The notes under the pieces were generated by a model, which ran no database searches, was not told the origin of the DNA, and saw only the letters and a program-made list of their open reading frames with translations. Below, one piece after another: positions 1 through 7,078 of a stretch of 12,675 nucleotides of DNA (position 1 is the stretch's first letter; every line of letters begins with the position of its first letter). Origin of the DNA: Alphaproteobacteria bacterium (lineage in GTDB: Bacteria > Pseudomonadota > Alphaproteobacteria > SP197); contig JAJEBJ010000093.1 of assembly GCA_022822575.1 (NCBI GenBank), positions 1 through 12,675 on the forward strand, given 5' to 3'. Made by a program: the position numbers and the translations under genes.

Positions 1-1
1 G

Positions 2-496
2 CGTGTCCATTCGCTTCGGCCACACACCATGATCGGCCATTGGGAACTCTACATGAGCGTCCTCCACAACGATGGAAACGAACTCCCGATGTGGTTTCAG
101 GAAGTGATCGCCTCCTGGGTGAGCATTCTCAACCGTTGCGACTATTCCCTCACCAACCACTTCGCCAACGCGCGCCACCTCATCGCGGATGACGAGCGTG
201 CCGACGCCATCCTGGTTGCGCTCAAGGCAGGACGTCCGGAGACGGCCTTCGAGACGGCTCAACTTGCCATGCTCCGCTATGCCGAGAAGCTGACCCTTGA
301 ACCCGGCGCGATGGTCGAACAGGACCTTGCTGCCATGCGGGACTGCGGCGTTGACGACGGCGCAATTCTTGAAGTCAACCAGATCTGCGGCTACTTCAAC
401 TACGTCAACCGCCTGCTCAACGGGCTTGGCGTGACCCTCAAGGGTGACGTGGTGGGATTCTATACCTCAGCCGGTGAGACGACTGGAGCGAGCTGA
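2..496 (+). CDS. Carboxymuconolactone decarboxylase / peroxidase-related (AhpD-fold) protein, 5' partial
   Basis: The frame is open from the first base, and residues before the first ATG (position 29) read RVHSLRPHT, which looks like the usual helix leading into this family. The true start is therefore probably upstream of the window and the ATG at 29 is internal. About 164 residues are visible. The family is all-helical, AhpD-like, and usually carries a CxxC pair followed by a His used in thiol peroxidase chemistry. Here the matching segment is RCDYSLTNH: the first Cys is present (codon 137-139), but the second position is Ser (codon 146-148, TCC, so not selenocysteine), with the His four residues later. 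Classical disulfide-forming peroxidase activity is therefore doubtful. The stop lies 1 nt before the start of the oxygenase gene, so the two are probably co-transcribed and may act on the same substrate. Family assignment is fairly secure; the reaction is unknown. Confidence 0.75.
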   Translation, partial: RVHSLRPHTMIGHWELYMSVLHNDGNELPMWFQEVIASWVSILNRCDYSLTNHFANARHLIADDERADAILVALKAGRPETAFETAQLAMLRYAEKLTLEPGAMVEQDLAAMRDCGVDDGAILEVNQICGYFNYVNRLLNGLGVTLKGDVVGFYTSAGETTGAS

Positions 497-497
497 C

Positions 498-1463
498 ATG
501 GGTTACGCCGCACACAAGGAGATCGACACCTCGGCCATACCGATCATCGATATCGGTCCGTTGTGCGACGGTTCCGCCGAGTTCGATGTGGCGAGAGAGA
601 TCCACGAGGCAAGCCGGGATGTCGGGTTTCTCTACATCCGCAATCACGGGATCGATCCGGAGCTGATTGCCACGGCGCATCGCGAGGGTCTGGCGTTCTT
701 TCGGCAGGACGACGAGATCAAGCGGGAAGTTTCCATCAACAGGGATCACCGGGGCTACCTCAGACCCGGCGCCTCGAAAATGGATGATGACGCCATTCCG
801 GATCTCAAGGAGAGCTTCGTGTGGGGCCATGATTTCCCCCCATCAAAGAAGATGCGGCCCTTGGAGGGTGTCAACCAGTGGCCCATGTCGATGCCGGGCC
901 TGCGCCCGGTCCTGGAGCGTTATCTCGCCGCCGCGAGCGACGTGGCCCGGCATGTCCTGCGCGGTTGCGCCCTGGGACTTGGCCTCACGCCCGACACCTT
1001 TCTTCAGCGGACTTCCAGGCCGCTCAGCAGGGCTTCACTGACCTACTATCCACCCCAACCGGAGACACTGGGCCCCGAAGTCTTCGGCGTGTCGCCGCAC
1101 ACGGATTTCGGAGTTCTGACCGTGCTTTGCCAGGACGAGGTCGGAGGCCTCCAGGTTGAGGACTACGAAGGCGATTGGATCGCGGCGCCTCCCGTTCCGG
1201 GCACACTTGTCGTCAACGTGGGTGACCTGCTGGCAAGGTGGAGCAACGGCAAGCTTCGTTCGACGCCGCACCGGGTGATCAACCGGTCGGGGCGCGAGAG
1301 ACTGTCGATCGTTCTGGCTTTCGACCCTGATTTCGACACCCTGATCGATCCGTCCGTATCGTGCGCGGACCGCGAGGTTCCGGGTCACGATCCGATTGCC
1401 TGCGGCGACTATCTGGTATGGCGGATGGCCAGGGCATTCTCTTATGACGATGGGCCTTCCTGA
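498..1463 (+). CDS. Isopenicillin N synthase-like Fe(II)/2-oxoglutarate-dependent dioxygenase
   Basis: A cytosolic non-heme iron oxygenase of 321 residues, the usual length for the IPNS/DIOX_N plus 2OG-FeII_Oxy family. The N-terminal part begins with the typical IPIIDIGPL strand (from about residue 14). The jelly-roll core carries the metal triad H201-T-D203 and H258, and the 2-oxoglutarate-binding R268-L-S270. All catalytic positions are present, so the enzyme looks active. A longer frame begins at 444, but the ATG at 498 is preferred: it follows GGAG at 485-488 by 9 nt, comes 1 nt after the previous stop, and gives the normal N-terminus. Members hydroxylate, desaturate or cyclise small molecules; the substrate cannot be told from sequence. 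The pairing with the upstream peroxidase-related gene suggests a small catabolic or tailoring operon. The family call is strong; the pathway is unknown. Confidence 0.9.
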   Translation: MGYAAHKEIDTSAIPIIDIGPLCDGSAEFDVAREIHEASRDVGFLYIRNHGIDPELIATAHREGLAFFRQDDEIKREVSINRDHRGYLRPGASKMDDDAIPDLKESFVWGHDFPPSKKMRPLEGVNQWPMSMPGLRPVLERYLAAASDVARHVLRGCALGLGLTPDTFLQRTSRPLSRASLTYYPPQPETLGPEVFGVSPHTDFGVLTVLCQDEVGGLQVEDYEGDWIAAPPVPGTLVVNVGDLLARWSNGKLRSTPHRVINRSGRERLSIVLAFDPDFDTLIDPSVSCADREVPGHDPIACGDYLVWRMARAFSYDDGPS

Positions 1464-1828
1464 GCGATTTTCTCGACGACAACCTGCGGGATGGTGCGCG
1501 CAGCCTGTTCCTTGACTGCGTCGGCATGGCGAGGAGCGACGATGTGCTTCTCGTGGGAAAAGATCACCGGCGCGCCTTCTTCGATTCCAGCGCCTGCCGG
1601 GTTCTCGCCACGGCGACACGCGAATCGGGCGGCCGACCGCAAATGGTGATCACGTTCGAAACAGAGGGGCTCGAGGATGTTCCGGACGAGGTTGCTCGAG
1701 CCATGACCCGAGTGGACCACACGATCTTCGTTTCCCGGCTCAGCGAGATTGACGGGCCTGGCACCAGGACGACGTGTTACCTCCACGACACCGGGCACTT
1801 GCGCAGAGCCTTTGCCCGCGTGCCATGA
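1448..1828 (+). pseudogene. Probable remnant of an M29/aminopeptidase-T-like gene
   Basis: This frame has protein-like content before its first ATG (1526): residues FLDDNLRDGARSLFLDC lie upstream and read smoothly into the ATG segment. No ATG, GTG or TTG precedes them; only a CTG at 1460 overlaps the oxygenase stop. ATGs at 1444 and 1450 sit in a neighbouring frame, as expected for a translationally coupled start lost by a small indel near 1455-1460. The visible part (VLLVGKDHRRAF, DEVARAMTRVDHTIFVSRL, TTCYLHD) loosely recalls the N-terminal domain of M29/aminopeptidase-T-like proteins; this is a weak recognition. The frame stops at 1828, much shorter than that family, and only 42 nt separate it from the next gene, which converges on it. 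The parsimonious reading is a frameshifted and 3'-truncated gene of the upstream operon. The alternative is a small intact protein of 100 residues from 1526 to 1828. Confidence 0.4.
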
Positions 1829-1870
1829 GGGCGTCTTCCGGGAGGGCGCGCGAACCCGCAACCCCGGCCG

Positions 1871-2461
1871 CTACTCCCGCCCGTCATCCAGCCTTGCCGG
1901 CGGGGTCCAGTATCGAAACTGGGGCGTCCAGTCGTCTTCGTCGATGCCGGCGAGTGCCAGAAGATTCCACAGGGAGCAGTAAAGGTCGCCGGGGCCAAAA
2001 ATGACGCTGTTCCTGCGCAGCACCCGGTCCCCTGAACGCTCGTAGAGCACCGCCCCCGGCATGTTGTCTCCACCTTCCATCACGGTCTGCTCGCGGATGT
2101 AGGATCCGCCCCCGTGAGAAGCGAGACGGAACCGCCAGTTCCTGGAGTTGGCGAAATCGCGCTGGAGGCGGGGCGGATCCCGCGACAGCAGCACCACGGA
2201 CATGACGGATTCCAGGTGTGCCAGAACACCGTTGAAACCGTCCGCCCACAGGGTGCAGAACCGGCATCCCTGACCCATGTTGTGGATGGCAAGCAGGTGC
2301 TGTCTGTCTGCGAAGAGATCGAGCAGCGTGACATCGCCACCAAGGCTCGCGAAGCGGTAGTCCGGCACCGGCTTCGGCTCTGCCGCCTTGCGCAACCTGT
2401 TCAGCTTCGCGGTGAGATCGAAGATCTCCCGTTCGAGCTCGGCAATTTCCTGCTGCGACAT
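1871..2461 (-). CDS. DUF899-family thioredoxin-like protein
   Basis: A protein of 196 residues. Residues 3-26 form a charged heptad-like helix (probable short coiled coil), followed by a thioredoxin-fold domain that starts at VPDYRF (about 32). A Cys pair sits in GQGCRFCTLWADGF (C66 and C69). The GCxxC-xxWADGFNG context is characteristic of DUF899 proteins, which are annotated as thioredoxin-like and have no firmly established reaction. A thiol redox or peroxiredoxin-like role is plausible. No signal peptide is seen, so it is probably cytosolic. The frame extends to an ATG at 2473, but the ATG at 2461 is preferred because GGAG lies 6 nt upstream of it on the minus strand. It converges on the broken frame to its left and diverges from the toxin-antitoxin pair to its right, so it is probably transcribed alone. 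The family call is strong; the function is uncertain. Confidence 0.85.
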   Translation of the reverse strand: MSQQEIAELEREIFDLTAKLNRLRKAAEPKPVPDYRFASLGGDVTLLDLFADRQHLLAIHNMGQGCRFCTLWADGFNGVLAHLESVMSVVLLSRDPPRLQRDFANSRNWRFRLASHGGGSYIREQTVMEGGDNMPGAVLYERSGDRVLRRNSVIFGPGDLYCSLWNLLALAGIDEDDWTPQFRYWTPPARLDDGRE

Positions 2462-2722
2462 GATGATCTCCATGCGTTCTTGAGACAGGTGGCATGATCA
2501 GGAGAGGCGACATGGCCCCCGATCATGGTGATCCAGATCGGCATGGTCTGTCCACGGAGCTCTTCCCCTCCCCGGGGCAGCGTGGAGCAACCTGCAGAGT
2601 GCTAAGGGACAGCCCTTCGCCTCGTCACTCCATGTCGACCGGAGCTGGTCCGTCTCCGGTCAAGCCCGACCTGGTTTTCCGTGTATTGTCTTCGCAATCG
2701 CTTTTGAAGTCTCCGGTAGCGT
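2462..2722. other. Divergent intergenic region between the DUF899 gene and the vapBC-like pair
   Basis: No convincing gene is seen here; the short open frame at 2494-2724 has low-complexity, Ser/Pro-rich content and no clear ribosome-binding site. The region must hold the promoter of the DUF899 gene (leftward) and that of the toxin-antitoxin pair (rightward). A 7-bp inverted repeat CATGATC (2493-2499) and GATCATG (2521-2527) is present but has a 21-nt spacer and is weak. TTGAAG at 2704-2709 followed by TATGGT at 2725-2730 (15-nt spacing) is a possible but poor -35/-10 pair for the rightward genes. Confidence 0.5.
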
Positions 2723-2741
2723 GATATGGTTGAACCATATC
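2723..2741. promoter_or_regulatory. Perfect 19-bp palindrome, probable VapB(C) operator
   Basis: The sequence GATATGGTTGAACCATATC has two exact 9-bp arms around one central G. It ends 20 nt before the preferred antitoxin ATG (2762) and overlaps the best candidate -10 element (TATGGT, 2725-2730). VapB-type ribbon-helix-helix antitoxins, usually in complex with their toxin, bind palindromes in their own promoters, so a role as autorepression operator is the natural reading. The palindrome and its position are seen directly; its binding function is inferred. Confidence 0.7.
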
Positions 2742-2761
2742 TGCGAGCCGGCAGGACGGTG

Positions 2762-2998
2762 ATGAAGACAACTCTCAATCTGAATGATCAGGTTCTGCGC
2801 CAAGCCAAGGGCCGCGCAGCCCGCGACGGGATCACGCTGACGAGATTCGTCGAAGACGCCCTGCGGGAGCGGCTCGCGTCGGTGAATGAACGCAAGAAGC
2901 CGTTCCGCATGCGGCTGAAGTCCATCAAGGGGACCCGGCCTCCCAATGTCGATATCAGCGACCGGGACGCACTGTATGATGTGATCGACCGGACGTGA
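2762..2998 (+). CDS. vapB: VapB-type ribbon-helix-helix antitoxin
   Basis: A small protein of 78 residues. The N-terminus MKTTLNLNDQVLRQAKGRAA is a typical ribbon (alternating beta strand) followed by a helix, and GITLTRFVEDALRERL gives the second helix of a ribbon-helix-helix DNA-binding fold. The C-terminal half is basic then acidic (KKPFRMRLKS, then VDISDRDALYDVIDRT) and should be the flexible part that wraps and inhibits the toxin. The ATG at 2762 is chosen because AGGA (2753-2756) precedes it by 5 nt; the earlier ATG at 2726 would lie inside the palindrome. Its stop overlaps the toxin start by 4 nt (GTGA), the usual arrangement for coupled antitoxin-toxin translation. It should neutralise the PIN toxin and repress the pair through the upstream palindrome. 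The pair assignment is strong; the exact VapB subfamily is not resolved. Confidence 0.88.
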   Translation: MKTTLNLNDQVLRQAKGRAARDGITLTRFVEDALRERLASVNERKKPFRMRLKSIKGTRPPNVDISDRDALYDVIDRT

Positions 2999-3420
2999 TA
3001 GCGGTTGACACAAACATCCTGATCTACGCACATCGGATCGAGAGCGCGTGCCACGAGGCGGCAGCGGCGCGACTCGTAGCCCTTGGTGAAGGGGTGGAGC
3101 GATGGGCGCTCCCAGTGTTCTGCATCACTGAATTCATGCGCGTGGTGACGCACAGACGTGTGTTCAATCCACCTTCGACCGTCGCGCAGGCTGCCAACTT
3201 CATTGAAACTGTTGTTGCCTCGCCGAGTTGCGAGGTTGTTAGGCCCGGTATGGAGTTCATGACGTGGCTGCTCGCAATTGCCCGTGAAACGGACTCGCAT
3301 GGCAATCTGATGTTCGACGCACAGATCGTGGCCGTATGCCGTGAACACGGCATCGACAGGATCATGACGAATGACAGAGACTTCGAACGGTTCGGCGCGA
3401 TACATGTTCAGCGATTGTGA
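2995..3420 (+). CDS. vapC: VapC-type PIN-domain ribonuclease toxin
   Basis: A PIN-domain protein of 141 residues, normal VapC length. The acidic metal site is complete: D5 in AVDTNILIYAH, E46 in CITEFMRV, D108 in LMFDAQIVA and D127 in the terminal TNDRDF motif. The family cleaves RNA (often tRNA or rRNA loops) with Mg2+ or Mn2+ and slows translation when free of antitoxin; the target here is unknown. Translation starts at GTG 2995, which overlaps the antitoxin stop, and no good ribosome-binding site precedes it, so its synthesis probably depends on translation of the antitoxin. With all catalytic acids present and no frameshift, the toxin appears intact. Such modules are often mobile, but no flanking repeat or integrase is visible. 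Confidence 0.9.
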   Translation: MIAVDTNILIYAHRIESACHEAAAARLVALGEGVERWALPVFCITEFMRVVTHRRVFNPPSTVAQAANFIETVVASPSCEVVRPGMEFMTWLLAIARETDSHGNLMFDAQIVAVCREHGIDRIMTNDRDFERFGAIHVQRL

Positions 3421-3645
3421 CAGCAGTGCGCATGCACTTGTTGGACGGAAGGCGGCAGAGTGGGCAACGCTCGCCGAGTGGGTGGAATTGCTGGCCGCGG
3501 TCGACCAGTTCCCGCACGGTCCGGAAACTCGCTCGGATAGTGACTGGATATGGCGGCGCTGTGTTGATCAGTGAATATCAGCATGTCGGATTTTCCTGGT
3601 TCGTGATGACCGGCTCATGACGATTCATCGGGACATTCGGTTGCC

Positions 3646-4746
3646 ATGACAGAGGCCTTTCCTCTCATCGAGGCGGCGGGCCCGCCTTTCGAGCGCGGGG
3701 TGGCGATCGGGCGCCAGAGCGGTGACAGAATCGCCCGGAGCATCGAGATGTACAGCCGCCTGCTGGATCGGCGCTCCCTTGCATGGTCCGATGTCCGTCT
3801 CCTGGCCGGTCGCTATCTGCCACGTCTCGTTTCCTTCAATGCGGCTGTCGTCGAAGAGATTCGTGGCATCGCCGCGGGATCCGAGCGGCCGGTCGAGGAT
3901 ATCGTCGCTCTCAATGCGCGAACGGAACTGCTCTATGACAGGAACGGTGACACCGGGCTCCATGCCGATGGCTGCACGGGGGCCATTGCATTGCCGGAGG
4001 CGACAGCCGACGGTCACCTCATCCATGGCCAGAACTGGGACTGGTTCGATGCCTGCAAGGATACTGCGGTTGTCATGCGCCTCGAGCAGGAGGACGGCCT
4101 GCGCCTGCTGATCTTCGTCGAGGCGGGAATCGTCGCCCGCGCCGGCATGAACAGCCATGGCATCGCCGTCACTGGCAACTTTCTCGACTGCCCCGAACCC
4201 CCGGCTCAAGACGCGGTGCCGATACCGTTCATCCGCCGCCGGATCCTGGAATCTGCGGGTCTCGCGGAAGCTGTTGGCAGCGTTCTCAACGCCAGGCGTT
4301 CCTTCTCCGTCAACCTGATGATCTCCGATGCGGCCGGTGAAGCCGTCGACCTCGAGACGACGCCTGCAGAGGTCTTCTGGGAGAAGCCGGATCGCGGCAT
4401 TCTCGTCCACGCCAATCACTTTCGTACCGCCGCCGCCCGGGCACGGGTGGTCGACACTGGTCTTGCCAGTGCACCCAGCTCGATCTATCGCGACAGCCGG
4501 GTGGAGAGCCGCCTTGCCCAGTGCATCGGTCACGTGACTCCGACAGACATGGAGGATGCCTTCGCCGATACCTACGGCACGCCTTCCGCCGTCCTGGCTT
4601 CTCCGGGAGCCGATAGTGCGGGTGCCGCCGAACCATCATCGACCGTGGCCACGGTAATCATGGACACCACGGCGCGTGTCATGCGAGTGGCCCGGGCCCC
4701 TTACGCCGGCAACATCACGTTCAGCGAATATCGCCTCGACGCCTGA
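3646..4746 (+). CDS. C45-family peptidase / acyl-CoA:6-APA acyltransferase-like Ntn hydrolase
   Basis: A protein of 366 residues in the AAT (isopenicillin N acyltransferase)-like C45 family. The N-terminal segment PFERGVAIGRQSGDRIARSIEMY matches the family's opening helix. The key feature is DGCTG: C110 would be the N-terminal nucleophile released by self-cleavage between G109 and C110, followed by the usual strands (HGQNWDWFD at about 126-134) and the GMNSHGIAVTGNFLDC region. Members hydrolyse or form amide bonds on small acylated amines or peptides. No signal peptide is visible, so it probably acts in the cytoplasm. The ATG at 3646 gives the normal N-terminus; the ribosome-binding site is weak. 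It stands alone on the plus strand and its 3' end faces the ABC importer operon, with 170 nt between. A link with the imported compound is possible but only positional. The family is secure; the substrate is unknown. Confidence 0.85.
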   Translation: MTEAFPLIEAAGPPFERGVAIGRQSGDRIARSIEMYSRLLDRRSLAWSDVRLLAGRYLPRLVSFNAAVVEEIRGIAAGSERPVEDIVALNARTELLYDRNGDTGLHADGCTGAIALPEATADGHLIHGQNWDWFDACKDTAVVMRLEQEDGLRLLIFVEAGIVARAGMNSHGIAVTGNFLDCPEPPAQDAVPIPFIRRRILESAGLAEAVGSVLNARRSFSVNLMISDAAGEAVDLETTPAEVFWEKPDRGILVHANHFRTAAARARVVDTGLASAPSSIYRDSRVESRLAQCIGHVTPTDMEDAFADTYGTPSAVLASPGADSAGAAEPSSTVATVIMDTTARVMRVARAPYAGNITFSEYRLDA

Positions 4747-4916
4747 CGCACCTCGGCTATCCGGCAATGGCCTGCACGGCTACATCCGCACTCAGGATCA
4801 CGTGTCGCATCCATCAGGCGAGTCGACAGGACGCAGGACGTCGCACCGCAAGAGGCGCGTCTGGCTGTCGTGGAAATCCGAATGGATTGGCCGCTGATCG
4901 TAAGGAAGGGTTCCTG

Positions 4917-6080
4917 TCAGCGGTAGGGGTCGGCGGCGTCGCGCAGTCCGTCGCCGAGGAAGTTGAAAGCGAGAACGACGATGATGACGGGAACGACGGG
5001 GAGCATGAGCCAGGGGTAGAGCGCCACGATGTTGATGTTCTGGGCCTCGTTCAGGAGGACGCCCCAGCTCGTGATCGGAGGTCTCAGGCCCAGGCCCAGG
5101 AAGGAAAGCGCCGTCTCGCCGAGGATCATGCCGGGAATCGAGAGTGTCGCCGAGGCAATGAGATGGCTGGTGAAGCCGGGAAGCAGGTGACGGAAGATGA
5201 CCCGTGACGGCTTCGCGCCCATGAGCACGGCAGCTGTGGCGAAGTCCTCTTCCCGCAGAGCCAGCAGTTTCGAACGCACGGCCCGCGCCAGACCGGTCCA
5301 GTCGAAGAGGCCGAGAATGATGGTGATGCCGAAGTAGACCAGGACCGGACTCCAGGTGATCGGCAGGGACGCCGACAACGCCATCCACAAGGGAAGTTCC
5401 GGAAAGCTGCGAATGATCTCGATCGTGCGCTGGACCAGACCATCGACCCAGCCGCCGTAGTAACCCGAGAGGCCACCCAGAACGATCCCTAAGAGGAAGC
5501 TGATGGCTATGCCGATGAGGCCCACCGTGAGCGATATTCGCGCACCCATGAGAATTCTGGACAAGAGGTCGCGTCCCAGCCGGTCGGTCCCCAGAAGGAA
5601 GAGTGTGCCGCCCTCGGCCGGACAGACGACGTGGAACCGCATCTCGACCATGCCCCAGAACGTGTATTCATCGCCCAGGCAGAAGAACCGCAGACGTTCG
5701 ACCCGGGTCCGGTCCGGGGTGTAGACCCGCTGCAGGTTGGACATGTCGAGGTGGTAGTCGTAGCCGTAGACGAAGGGTCCGACGAACCGGCCTTCATGAA
5801 ACAGCCGCACCATCTGCGGCGGCGCATAGATGTGGTCGGTGTTGCGCGCGTGGAGATTGTAGGGGGCGAGAATCTCCGATATGGCGATGGAAAGGAACGT
5901 GGCCAGAAGGATGATGCCGGAGATGACGGCAAGGCGGTGGCGGCGGAACTTCCACCACATCAGCGTCCACTGGTTGGCGAGATAGAAGCGCTCGAGTTCC
6001 GGCGTCAGCGTGTCGACGTCATGGGGATCCCAGTGCCCGGTATCGGTCCAGTGGTCGAGATGGCCGGGTGCGTCGCGCAT
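4917..6080 (-). CDS. OppC/DppC-like ABC importer permease with large periplasmic insert
   Basis: An inner-membrane subunit of 387 residues, longer than the roughly 300 usual for DppC. The N-terminal cytoplasmic tail (1-48) is followed by TM1 (about 50-72), then a periplasmic insert of about 85 residues (75-160), then the family motif GTDRLGRDLLSR (164-175) and the remaining TM segments. The EAA loop that docks on the ATPase is at about 279-300 (FATAAVLMGAKPSRVIFRH). The C-terminus ends in FLGDGLRDAADPYR, typical for the family. Long first loops occur in Opp-type permeases of several organisms, including some oligosaccharide importers. The insert holds two Cys (C134, C153) that could form a disulfide. 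The ATG at 6080 shares one base with the OppB stop (TGATG) and has GGGAG a few nt upstream, so the longer frame to 6179 is rejected. It is the last gene of the operon. Confidence 0.93.
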   Translation of the reverse strand: MRDAPGHLDHWTDTGHWDPHDVDTLTPELERFYLANQWTLMWWKFRRHRLAVISGIILLATFLSIAISEILAPYNLHARNTDHIYAPPQMVRLFHEGRFVGPFVYGYDYHLDMSNLQRVYTPDRTRVERLRFFCLGDEYTFWGMVEMRFHVVCPAEGGTLFLLGTDRLGRDLLSRILMGARISLTVGLIGIAISFLLGIVLGGLSGYYGGWVDGLVQRTIEIIRSFPELPLWMALSASLPITWSPVLVYFGITIILGLFDWTGLARAVRSKLLALREEDFATAAVLMGAKPSRVIFRHLLPGFTSHLIASATLSIPGMILGETALSFLGLGLRPPITSWGVLLNEAQNINIVALYPWLMLPVVPVIIVVLAFNFLGDGLRDAADPYR

Positions 6081-7078
6081 CACCGGCTCCCGCTGCTGCC
6101 GAGGCGAATCCGTGGATCGAGCACGGCCAGCAACAGATCCGAGACCAGCACCCCGAGGACGGTGAGCAGCGCCAGGCACATCAGGAACGATCCGGCGAGA
6201 TACATGTCCTGGGTCTGCAGCGCACGCAGCAGAATCGGCCCGGTTGTGGGGAGCGACAGCACGACCGACACGATCACCGCACCGGAGATGACCTGGGGAA
6301 GCAGATTGCCGATATCCGCGATGAAGGGATTGAGGGCCATGCGCAGTGGATAGCGCACGAGCACTCTCGCCGGATGTAGTCCCTTGGCCTTCGCCGTGAC
6401 GACATACTGCTTGTGGAGTTCGTCAAGCAGATTGGCGCGCAGACGGCGGATCATGCCCGCCGTGCCGGACGTGCCGATCACCACAACCGGAATCCATAAG
6501 TGTTCCAGAATCGAGAGGAATTTCCCCCAGGTCCAGGGCTGATCGATGTAGACGGGATCCATGAGCCCGCCGATCGACGTCCCGAACCACACGTTCCCGA
6601 GGAACAGCAGCACCAGGGCCAGCAGGAAGTTGGGCGTGGCCAGGCCCAGAAAACCGAGGAAGGTGAGCCCGTGATCTCCCCAGGAGTACTGGTGGGTCGC
6701 CGAGTAGACGCCGATGGGGAAGGCGACGACCCAGGTAAAGATGATGGTCGCGCCGGACACGATGATGGTGAGCCAGAGGCTTTCGCCTATGACCGCGGCC
6801 ACCGGCTTGTTGTATTCGAAGCTGATTCCCATGTCGCCCTGGACAAGGTCGGCGACCCAGATCACGTACTGCTGCCACATGGGCCGGTCGAGACCGAACT
6901 CCTGGCGGTAGATGCCGATCTGTTCCATGCAGCCCGATTCACCCTGGGCCTCGCATTCGGCGATCATGGTCGACAGGAAATCGCCGGGTGGCAGCTGGAT
7001 GATGATGAACGTGATGAGGCTGATGCCGATCAGCGTCGGCACCATGATGATGAGCCGGTGGACGGTGAAGGCAATCAT
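6080..7078 (-). CDS. OppB/DppB-like ABC importer permease
   Basis: An inner-membrane permease of 332 residues. TM1 is residues 7-28, followed by the family's PPGDF motif and a periplasmic segment (to about 100). Further TM segments lie at about 103-124, 138-166, 192-208, 255-277 and 298-320. The EAA loop is at about 226-247 (VVTAKAKGLHPARVLVRYPLR), and the end LAVLDPRIRL is the normal C-terminus. It pairs with the OppC-like subunit to form the translocation channel. The first periplasmic loop contains two Cys (C42, C50). The start at ATG 7078 overlaps the stop of the binding protein by 4 nt (ATGA). No ribosome-binding site is visible before it, so re-initiation from the upstream gene is likely. 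The alternative upstream start at 7126 would add an Arg-rich tail and is rejected. Confidence 0.93.
   Translation of the reverse strand: MIAFTVHRLIIMVPTLIGISLITFIIIQLPPGDFLSTMIAECEAQGESGCMEQIGIYRQEFGLDRPMWQQYVIWVADLVQGDMGISFEYNKPVAAVIGESLWLTIIVSGATIIFTWVVAFPIGVYSATHQYSWGDHGLTFLGFLGLATPNFLLALVLLFLGNVWFGTSIGGLMDPVYIDQPWTWGKFLSILEHLWIPVVVIGTSGTAGMIRRLRANLLDELHKQYVVTAKAKGLHPARVLVRYPLRMALNPFIADIGNLLPQVISGAVIVSVVLSLPTTGPILLRALQTQDMYLAGSFLMCLALLTVLGVLVSDLLLAVLDPRIRLGSSGSR

Noticed and set aside
1442..1861. A 139-residue minus-strand frame opposite the broken gene
   Set aside because: Its composition (Arg/His-rich, no domain) is that of an antisense shadow, while the plus-strand reading has protein-like hydrophobic patterning.
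2493..2527. Inverted repeat CATGATC / GATCATG upstream of the DUF899 gene
   Set aside because: Only 7 bp with a 21-nt spacer and not placed on a clear promoter; it could be chance.
3421..3645. Two short open frames after the toxin gene
   Set aside because: No recognisable domain and no good ribosome-binding site; one overlaps the toxin's coding end. The 225-nt gap shows no terminator with a T run either.
4747..4916. Possible bidirectional terminator between the converging C45 gene and the importer operon
   Set aside because: I could find no stable GC hairpin followed by a T run in either direction.
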